Positions 8,109 through 15,200 of a stretch of DNA of 20,580 bases are shown in pieces (the first letter of the stretch is position 1; each line of letters opens with the position of its first letter). The notes beneath the pieces are model-generated. The model made no database searches. It was not told where the DNA came from and was given only the letters and a program-made list of their open reading frames with translations. A program made the translations under genes and the position numbers. Source of the stretch: a virus; the IMG/VR virus record IMGVR_UViG_3300025141_000983, positions 1-20,580 of that record; one strand, written 5' to 3'.

Positions 8109-8115
8109 GCCATAG

Positions 8116-8133
8116 CCGCCAAGCCAATGGCGG
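8116..8133 (+). other. Short RNA hairpin just after the capsid gene
   Basis: CCGCCA (8116-8121) and TGGCGG (8128-8133) can pair with a 6-nt loop, starting 8 nt after the capsid stop. Only two T follow, so it is not a normal rho-independent terminator. It could protect the 3' end of capsid mRNA or make readthrough partial. A weaker CCCT/AGGG pairing at 8139-8152 would enclose part of the ribosome site of the next gene. Confidence 0.4.
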
Positions 8134-8162
8134 TTCCACCCTGCCCATAGGGGATATGACAG

Positions 8163-8915
8163 ATGAGTTACAGAAACAGGAATCACGTTGCGAATCAGAT
8201 TGGTGGGATGGCAACAGGACAGGGAATTTACGAAGAGTCTTCAACGCCTAACCATTCAATCGGTGAGAAGCTTGAACTTGAGGACGGTCGTTGTTTTCGC
8301 TACGTATACACGGCAGCAGCAATCAACCCCGGCCTCTTGGTATCTCAGGATGTCAGCGCGACATCTATCGTCGAGTCGGATGGCAAGCTGACCGCCGCCA
8401 GTGCTGGGGCAACGGAGGTGACTTATACCGACAGCGGCACCGTCGGATCGGCTACCGCCGACCAGTATGCGGGTGGATACCTGCATATCACTGACGATGC
8501 TGGCGAAGGCCACCAGTACAGAATCAAGTCCAGCACGGCGGCAGAGTCGAATGCTGTGACGTTTACGCTCTATGATGGTTTGGCTGTTGCCCTAACAACG
8601 GACACAGACGTTGCCGTGACGGGCGGTTTGTGGTATAACGTGGTCGGTGCCACGGCTGGCACGGACGGTATTATTTCGGGCGTTACGCCTATCTCTCTCT
8701 CGGCCAATTATTACGGTTGGGTGCAGACGGCTGGCGTGGCAACTATTTTGGCTGACGGCTCTATTGCTATCTATGACAACCTCACGTTGTCTGATGGCGT
8801 TGCAGGTGCCGTCCAGTTGAAGGACGCAGAAACAGAGCCGCTGGTCGGCTACGCGATGTTTGCTCCCGACAATACGGGGCATGTTGGCGTAGTCCTTCAG
8901 GGACTCGTAGCATAG
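8163..8915 (+). CDS. Probable capsid decoration / head stabilising protein
   Basis: A 250-residue Gly/Ala/Thr/Ser-rich beta protein directly after the capsid gene. Segments such as YAGGYLHITDDAGEGHQYRI, TLYDGLAVALTTDTDVAVTG, SLSANYYGWVQTAGVATILA and AETEPLVGYAMFA have the look of head decoration proteins in aquatic phages, which sit on capsid threefold or local threefold positions. There is no signal peptide or membrane segment. ATG 8163 follows AGGGGA at 8149-8154. A terminator lies just after its stop, so it ends a transcription unit shared with the capsid gene. The family assignment is from pattern and position; a minor structural protein of other function is the main alternative. Confidence 0.7.
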   Translation: MSYRNRNHVANQIGGMATGQGIYEESSTPNHSIGEKLELEDGRCFRYVYTAAAINPGLLVSQDVSATSIVESDGKLTAASAGATEVTYTDSGTVGSATADQYAGGYLHITDDAGEGHQYRIKSSTAAESNAVTFTLYDGLAVALTTDTDVAVTGGLWYNVVGATAGTDGIISGVTPISLSANYYGWVQTAGVATILADGSIAIYDNLTLSDGVAGAVQLKDAETEPLVGYAMFAPDNTGHVGVVLQGLVA

Positions 8916-8923
8916 ACGCAATT

Positions 8924-8964
8924 TGCGGAGAGGGCGTATTGTCCTCTCCGCATTACTTTTATTT
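8924..8964 (+). terminator. Rho-independent terminator after the decoration gene
   Basis: A perfect 10-bp inverted repeat, TGCGGAGAGG (8924-8933) with CCTCTCCGCA (8943-8952), is separated by a 9-nt loop and followed by TTACTTTTATTT. It begins 9 nt after the stop. A GC-rich stem with a U-rich tail is the classical form. Because the downstream genes lack an obvious promoter, it may be a partial terminator that sets a higher level for capsid and decoration mRNA than for tail genes. Confidence 0.85.
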
Positions 8965-8975
8965 AGGAGAATTGC

Positions 8976-9509
8976 ATGGCAGCAGAAAAGGCGGCAAAGG
9001 CAAACGGTGAGGCGAATGGTGTTTTAGCTGCACTCAGGGAAGCAGTTAAACAGGCATCACCAGAAGAGCGCGATGCACTGGCAAGCGAGTTGGGTATCAG
9101 TCGGACCATCGGCAAGCCACAGCGTCAGCGTACACGCCGCGAGACAAACGAACAGGCCCAACAGATGTCGAGAATATCGGGCGGTGCCTCACATTCTCCG
9201 GATTTTGTCCCTGCTCCACCTGACTGGGTAGTGCAGCACGGCGGCGGGATGAACACGCACGAAGTCGAAACTATCGTGATGAATAAGGTCAGCGGCAGAG
9301 AAGAACCAACAACTACAACAGCACCTATCCCCGGCGAAGCAGCATATACAGGGAACTGGGCCGTTGAAATTTACAGAGATCGCTGGCTAAATAACCTGCC
9401 GCCACTGCCTACTACTCAAGCGTATGACGCTGAACGTGATAGATTTGGATCGTTCGGTGATACATACGATGGCGAACAGCTGGCAGCAACAGCGTCAATG
9501 GAGTCATGA
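8976..9509 (+). CDS. Unknown structural-region protein
   Basis: A 177-residue protein that I do not recognise. The first 45 residues are helical and charged (LREAVKQASPEERDALASEL), then a basic Arg/Gln-rich stretch, a Gly/Ser/Pro-rich section, and a C-terminal part with a compact hydrophobic cluster (GNWAVEIYRDRWLNNLPPLP). ATG 8976 has AGGAGA at 8965-8970. It overlaps the next gene by 4 nt (ATGA), suggesting translational coupling. It is the first gene after the terminator. Position between decoration and adaptor suggests a minor head or head-completion protein; this is inference only. Confidence 0.75.
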   Translation: MAAEKAAKANGEANGVLAALREAVKQASPEERDALASELGISRTIGKPQRQRTRRETNEQAQQMSRISGGASHSPDFVPAPPDWVVQHGGGMNTHEVETIVMNKVSGREEPTTTTAPIPGEAAYTGNWAVEIYRDRWLNNLPPLPTTQAYDAERDRFGSFGDTYDGEQLAATASMES

Positions 9510-9775
9510 ACAAATACGGCCAGAGTATCGTTGGCGACTTGTCTGTGACAGGAAACCTTGACACCGTGTCAATGAGCGGTGACGGCACTCAGCTTGTTTT
9601 TAATTTGCTGCATTTACAAGAGCAGTCTGCCGACCCCGCTGACCCGCCAGAAGGCATGGCGATATTGTGGCAGTCAGACGGAACCGCAGCAGGTGATGAT
9701 GGTGACATCCTTATAAAAATCACAGCGGGTGGCTCTACTAAAACAGCAACGCTGGTTGATTTCTCAGGGGTATAG
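9506..9775 (+). CDS. Small beta-rich protein, fibre-module-like
   Basis: An 89-residue protein. It begins GQSIVGDLSVTGNLDTVSMS, the form of triple-beta or beta-helix shaft repeats, and ends with ILWQSDGTAAGDDGDILIKI followed by a TKTATLVDFSGV strand, a module often seen in phage fibre or surface proteins. It contains no obvious cysteine or charged catalytic set. The start overlaps the previous stop (ATGA) and the stop abuts the adaptor ATG (TAGATG). A small head fibre or a plug/adaptor accessory are both possible; the sequence does not decide. Confidence 0.7.
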   Translation: MNKYGQSIVGDLSVTGNLDTVSMSGDGTQLVFNLLHLQEQSADPADPPEGMAILWQSDGTAAGDDGDILIKITAGGSTKTATLVDFSGV

Positions 9776-10498
9776 ATGACACTGGACAAATGCATTGAAC
9801 TCGCATTGGCGAACGCTGGCTTGTCCAGTGCTGCCGCTACATTCCAGACCAAAGCGCGGGACTATATAAATCTGGGAACAAAAGAAATTTCTGCGGTCAA
9901 GGAATGGCGCTGGCTGTTCGCCGAAGCAACAATTACCACAACCGCCAACACGTCAGAATATGATTTAGCTGACGATGTGATGCATCCAGTTTCGTTTCGG
10001 AATGTCACCGATGATTTTGAAATGCGAATGGTGGACGTGCTGAAGCTGGACCGCATCGACCCTGACACAGACCTGAAATCGGGAGCAGAGAACGCCGCCG
10101 TTGTTAAATGGAACTCCAGCAATACCAACTGGACCGTTCAGCTGTGGCCTACTCCTGACACGAACTCTGAAACAATTAAATATCGATACAGAAAATATAT
10201 TGCCGATTTTACTAGCGCCAACGACTCGTCAGAGTTAGGCGCGTTGGGGTTGCCCGATTGGGTACAGACGGCAGTGATGTATTATGCCGCTGCTAAGATT
10301 ATGCAAGAAAAGCAAGACCCTGAAGGCGCGGCATTGGCGCAGCAGTCGTATGAAAGAATGATCCGTCACTATATGGACATCGACATGAACACAGACGGGT
10401 CACAAGGATGTGTTACTCATCTGCTTCGGAGTGATGCTATGGGGTTTGGAGATTTCACTTTCAAGGTTACTGACGGCACGTTGGCCGTTGCCAGTTAG
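9776..10498 (+). CDS. Head-tail adaptor protein (SU10/phiEco32-like)
   Basis: A 240-residue protein resembling the adaptor that forms a ring below the portal in short-tailed phages. The N-terminal helices (LDKCIELALANAGL, then DYINLGTKEISAVKEWRWLF) are followed by a beta segment with TANTSEYDLADDVMHPVSFR and WTVQLWPTPDTNSETIKYRY, then C-terminal helices (LPDWVQTAVMYYAAAKIMQE). The conserved-looking EWRW and LWPTP elements are what I rely on. The start directly follows the previous TAG, with AGGGG six nt ahead. It should link portal to the nozzle encoded next-but-one. A gp4-like adaptor of P22 is the main alternative naming, with the same role. Confidence 0.8.
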   Translation: MTLDKCIELALANAGLSSAAATFQTKARDYINLGTKEISAVKEWRWLFAEATITTTANTSEYDLADDVMHPVSFRNVTDDFEMRMVDVLKLDRIDPDTDLKSGAENAAVVKWNSSNTNWTVQLWPTPDTNSETIKYRYRKYIADFTSANDSSELGALGLPDWVQTAVMYYAAAKIMQEKQDPEGAALAQQSYERMIRHYMDIDMNTDGSQGCVTHLLRSDAMGFGDFTFKVTDGTLAVAS

Positions 10499-10506
10499 GA
10501 TTTTAT

Positions 10507-10680
10507 ATGAGCAAAGAATCCGCAGAACGCGCACTGAATGAATTGGTCAATAGTGGCAAGGTTTATCCTGAAGACATTGCGCCCGTTCGTGAGTATATCG
10601 CCAGCTTGGAAAATCCACCTAAACCGGAACCCAAGCCTGCCAAAAAAGCCAAAAAAGCTAAAAAGGCGGCCAAGAACTAA
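10507..10680 (+). CDS. 57-residue lysine/alanine-tailed protein
   Basis: A short gene between adaptor and nozzle. ATG 10507 has TAGGA (10496-10500, overlapping the adaptor stop) six nt ahead; TAA ends at 10680, two nt before the nozzle start. The first 35 residues form a short acidic helical domain (SAERALNELVNSGKVYPED); the last 20 are basic with KPAKKAKKAKKAAKN. A histone-like Lys/Ala tail suggests binding to DNA or RNA, or an electrostatic contact inside the virion. No family recognised. Ribosome site, tight fit between neighbours and lack of stops make it a real gene. Confidence 0.7.
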   Translation: MSKESAERALNELVNSGKVYPEDIAPVREYIASLENPPKPEPKPAKKAKKAKKAAKN

Positions 10681-10682
10681 CA

Positions 10683-12221
10683 ATGGCAATTCGGGGTCAA
10701 TCTGTTCAGGTTGGGCCGTGGACGGGCGGCGTCAATTACGCCGTTCCCGCCGAAGACCTTCAGCCTAACGAATTGTTCTCTATGGAGAACATGCGCGTTG
10801 GTGTTGGTGGAGAAGTTTTTAAGCGTGGCGGCATAGCCACCTACAACTCATCGGCTATCAGTGGCACTCCAACAGTAACCGGACTTGTCGAGCATCGCTT
10901 TTCGGCGTCGAGCTCCAGAGGCTACGTCATCGCCGGGGCAAAGATTTACGAAGACAACCTGTCGGCTTCGTTTACGGATCGCACATCCTCAATGACAATT
11001 ACGGCAGGTGACGACAATACGTTTGCCTTTGCCAACTTTCGCGGCGACCTCTACGCCACCAACGGCGTAGCCGGTGATACGCTGCTTAGAATTACGGCAG
11101 CGGGAAATAACGCGGCGGCAGCAGATGTTGACTCACGTTTTACGACAGCGAAAACCATTGAAGTTTTTGACAATCGCCTCTGGTGGGGCAATTTGTCTAG
11201 TGGCGTCGATCGTGTTTGGCGCAGTGATTTGGCAGATGCGACAGCGTATGGGGCAAACGCCTTTTTTCAAGTCGGCGAAGATGTCACAGCACTAAAGAAA
11301 ATCGGCAACGCTCTCAGCATCCACACCACGGAAAGCATTCACCTTGCTATACCAACAGGCAACGCGGCTCTGCCCTATAAGTTGGTGCAACGTGCAAACG
11401 CTGGATCAGTTGGTGAACGATGCATTGCGAATGTCCAAATACCGGGAAGCGGTGAGGTTGTCATCTACGTTCGAGAGGATGGCATCTATCAGTTCAACGG
11501 TGACGCAGCGCAAAAAATAAGCTGGAAATTAGACGGTGAGCGATATTGGGAGAGCCTGAACAAGGCGCGGCTGCACAAATCCTTCGTTGTCAAATATCCT
11601 AAAAAAAATGAATTGTGGTTCTGGGTTCCGAACGGCACCGACCAGACCACAATGAACCAAGCCATTATTTACGACTATGTGCGGCAGATATGGTACGGCC
11701 CCTTTACTGGAGTCACTAGAAATTGCGGCGCAATTATTAATGACGAGCCGCATTTTGGTGGACATTCGTCGGGCCGTGTTTTTACTCATGAAAGCTCGAC
11801 GCTATCAGACAACAGCGGTTCGGCAACGTCAGGCATTGACGCTTTTTTAGAGACATCCAGCCCCACGCCAATGGGAACGGATGTAATGTTGAGGTGGTTG
11901 TTTTTACGCACATCATTTGACGTGCTTGGAAATTATGATGTATTGGTGACGTTTACTTCTCCCGGCATTGTAGGAGAATCTGCGACAATCAATATGCTCG
12001 GAGGCTTTGACGCTATTGAAACGGCATTTGAAATAGCAGCATCAAGCATTAGTTCCGATGCTAGTCTGGCATCATCAGACACAGATTTAGGGGGCTATGA
12101 CCCCACCATAAAAGTGCGCTATTCAAACGGCAGTAGTGAAGAAGATTTTAGAATCAGACGAGCGTCTGCCGTTTACAAACCTTTAGGGCGTGTCCGAAAG
12201 AGCGGGGCCGGGATAACATAA
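10683..12221 (+). CDS. Tail nozzle / packaged-DNA stabilisation protein
   Basis: A 512-residue beta-rich protein whose form matches the propeller-like tail proteins that close the portal channel (P22 gp10 or SU10/phiEco32 nozzle type). The N-terminus GPWTGGVNYAVPAEDLQPNE with a following ENMRVGVGGEVFKRGG is the typical entry of this group. Repeating beta stretches contain AFANFRGDLYATNG, IEVFDNRLWWGN, WRSDLADATAYGA, GEVVIYVREDGIYQFNGDAA and IYDYVRQIWYGPF, which look like propeller blades. The C-terminal ~120 residues are Ser/Ala-rich beta sequence with no enzyme motif. The stop TAA overlaps the next ATG (TAATG). The role is to attach to the adaptor, hold DNA in the head and form the tail tip. 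Confidence 0.85.
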   Translation: MAIRGQSVQVGPWTGGVNYAVPAEDLQPNELFSMENMRVGVGGEVFKRGGIATYNSSAISGTPTVTGLVEHRFSASSSRGYVIAGAKIYEDNLSASFTDRTSSMTITAGDDNTFAFANFRGDLYATNGVAGDTLLRITAAGNNAAAADVDSRFTTAKTIEVFDNRLWWGNLSSGVDRVWRSDLADATAYGANAFFQVGEDVTALKKIGNALSIHTTESIHLAIPTGNAALPYKLVQRANAGSVGERCIANVQIPGSGEVVIYVREDGIYQFNGDAAQKISWKLDGERYWESLNKARLHKSFVVKYPKKNELWFWVPNGTDQTTMNQAIIYDYVRQIWYGPFTGVTRNCGAIINDEPHFGGHSSGRVFTHESSTLSDNSGSATSGIDAFLETSSPTPMGTDVMLRWLFLRTSFDVLGNYDVLVTFTSPGIVGESATINMLGGFDAIETAFEIAASSISSDASLASSDTDLGGYDPTIKVRYSNGSSEEDFRIRRASAVYKPLGRVRKSGAGIT

Positions 12222-15200
12222 TGGCAAAACGTAAAACATACGCAGAGCGCGTCCGCGAGAATCGAGAGCGGTCGGCGCGAAAACGAGCCGAAACCATTGC
12301 AAAAAAAGGCGGCAATGCCTTTCAAGATTTTTTAGAACAGCAAGAGCAATTCCGCTCTGGGTTGTCAACGCCAGAAACGCGCGAACCAACAGCGGGACAA
12401 AAAGCAAAGACGCGGTTTGCAGAGATACAGGCGTCCGGTGGTGATGCGTTTCAAGATTTCTTGCGTCAGGCGCAGCAGCGCGAAGAGCAGCGCAAAAAAG
12501 CGATACCGAGGACAGCAGAGCAGCGTGTACAAGAGCGTTTTGCAGAGGTACAGGCTGGTGGCGGTGATGCGTTTCAGGATTTTCTGCAAAACAAAGACCA
12601 AACGCGGGTTGGCTTGGCTCCACCTATAGCAGCATCGCAGGAGATGCAACAGCGCACAGGGCCAGTCACTCCTGACATGCAAGCGCAGCTAGATGCGGCT
12701 CAACAACAGCAACAGCAGCAACTAGCGCAATCGCAACAACTAGATCCAAGGATGGCAGCGGCAGCAGCAACAGCACAGACAGGGCCGGGAGGAATACAGG
12801 AGCGGCAGGGTGACGCCACGGGCCAGCCGATGCCGACAGCTGAAATGGTGGTCCCGCCACCCTCAGCCCCCGATCAAGCACAGGCGGCAAAAGATCGCTT
12901 TGCGAGTGTTCAGGCTTCAGGCGGTGATGCGTTTCAAGATTTCTTGAAACAGGCAGAGGCGGTACAAGCAGGTGGCACAGTTGCAGCACCTGCGCCAACT
13001 CCAACGCCTACACCCGCGCCCACGCCTACACCGGCCCCGGCGCCCCCACCAACGGCAGCACCGCCACCACCGGCGCAAAAAGACGCGCCCCCTGTTGTAG
13101 CGCCGCCGCCACCTCCTCCACCTACGCCAGCGCCAGCACCCGCAGCGCCAGCCCCCGCCCCTGCTCCAGCGCCAGCCCCAGCCCCAGCACCTGCGCCCGC
13201 AGCCCCAGCACCGGCCCCGGCCCCAGCCCCGGCGCCCGTAGCAGAGGTTGTGCAACCGCAGGTGGCCCAGCCTCTGCCCGTGCCGCAAGTCGATCCGCTG
13301 GCTCAACAGCTACAAATGCAGCAGGAAGGAACGCGGCAGTTTCTCAATCAATTCGGTCAAGGCCAGCGCAATCGGTTGGCAGTGCAAGCGGCGGGGGCGT
13401 TTAATGAGGCAAGGCGAAATCAACCAATACAGACTCGCTTGCAAGAGACGCTGATGCAGCGGTTAGGGCAACAAGGCCAGCCCGATGCGATGACTCAGGC
13501 TGAGTTGACGCGATTTGGTCAGCAGCGCGACGAAGCTCAAGAACAACTAAAAGCTCAGTTGCAGCAGTTGGGATTGCTCACCGAAGGCGGCGATACAGCA
13601 GAACAATTAGCCAAATTCACAGGCCAGTCCCTGCTCGGTGAGCAGCAAATCATGGCGCAAGGACAACAGCGCGGCGAACGAGCTTTTCAAGATGCGCTTG
13701 GTTTGCTTCAGCAGCGTCAGAGCGGTCGGATGTCCGAAGCGCAGATGCGCCAGATGGAGCAGCAAGCGGGGCTGGCAGAGGGTCAGCTGGGCCTACAGGC
13801 ATTTGGTCAGGCGCAGCAGGGCGCACTGGGTCAGCAGAAGTTGGGACTACAGGAACGCGGACAGATGCTCCAAGAGGAACTGGGGCGCGGACGATTAGGT
13901 CTAGAGACAGAATTAGGCCGTGGCCGTTTGGGTCTGCAAGAGCGCGGACAGATGCTCCAAGAGGAACTGGGGCGCGGACGTTTGGGATTGCAGCGTGAAC
14001 AATTTGGAGAAGGGCAAAGGCAGTTCGATGTCGGACAACGATTCCGAGAAGAAATGGGACGCGGACAGCTTGGATTGCAGCGCGAACAATTCGGAGAGGG
14101 GCGGCGGCAATTTGATGTCGGTCAAGGATTCCGAGAAGAGATGGGACGCGGGCAACTGGGTCTACAGCGTGAGAAGCTTGGAGAAGGACAGCGGCAGTTC
14201 GACGCCACGCAAGGTCTGCGAGAACGTCAGTTTGGAGAAGGCCAGAGACAGTTTGACGCAAGCCAAGGACTAAGAGAGCGCCAATTCGGAGAAGGCCAGA
14301 GACAGTTTGATGTCGGTCAGCAGAGCAGAGAACGACAGCTAGACATTCAGCAAAACATCCAAGAAGGAAACCTTGATCTCGCCAAAAACAAACTGGCAGA
14401 AGATACGCGACGATGGGACATTAACCTTGATCGCGCTGACACGAAAGCCAAAACAGCCCGACGAGATAAACAATACGGCAACATGTTCAAGGTTGGCGAG
14501 TCACTCGGCTTTTTTGATAACGTGAAAAAAGACGGCTTGCTGAATACGTTGGGTGGCATTCCCGGTCTTGGATTCCTCAGAGGCGGCAGTGGCGGCCAGC
14601 AAGGTCAGCAGCAAGGTGGCGGTCAGCAGCAAGGTAACATAAGCCAAGCCCAAATGGATCAATTCCAGACGCTCGTCAATTTGGGCAACGATCCAGCCGC
14701 CGTTGCACAGCAAATGGGTCTGTCAGGTATTCCCGGCGGTGGAGGTGGTGGAGGTGGTGGGCGTTTTGGCGCCCTTTCATCGCTGGCGCGAAATCCAGCG
14801 GTAATGAATGCGGCAGAAACGGCTATAAATTTTATCCCCGGCGGCGGCACGATTCTGGGGGGCATTAAAATGGCCCGAAATCTTCAAAAACTTCCCGGCC
14901 TCAAACACCTAAGCAAATTCAAAGGCAAAGCCGCTAAAAAATTAGGCGGTTGGGCGAAGAAAGGTCTAGGCAAACTCTTTAGCGATGAGGACCTCAAAGA
15001 GGGCATTACGCCCATAAATGATGACCAGCTATTGAGCACGCTAACACAGACACCTGTCAGTTCGTGGAATTACAAGGGCGATAACAAAAAACACATCGGC
15101 CCAATGGCTCAAGATTTCGCAGCGTTCGGCACCGATACCAATGAAGGTGGCACCCGCACCATCGACGTGGTAGACGCCTTTGGCGTGAACTTTGCGGCCA

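Noticed and set aside
8976-9775. Frameshift fusion of the 177- and 89-residue genes, as in tail assembly chaperones
   Set aside because: The junction is an ordinary ATGA overlap without a slippery heptamer, and the second product begins with a complete-looking beta module.
12917-13306. 129-codon minus-strand frame rich in Trp, Arg and Gly
   Set aside because: It is the reverse complement of Pro/Ala codons in the linker and has no ribosome site or meaningful protein character.
13650-14261. 203-codon open frame on the minus strand
   Set aside because: It lies opposite the repeat array of the 1018-residue gene; openness is explained by repetitive codon composition, and the product is Ala/Leu/Arg/Val-rich without a domain.
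14590-14760. Gln/Gly codon repeats as a CRISPR-like or regulatory repeat
   Set aside because: They are in-frame low-complexity linkers of the large protein, with no regular spacer-repeat layout.
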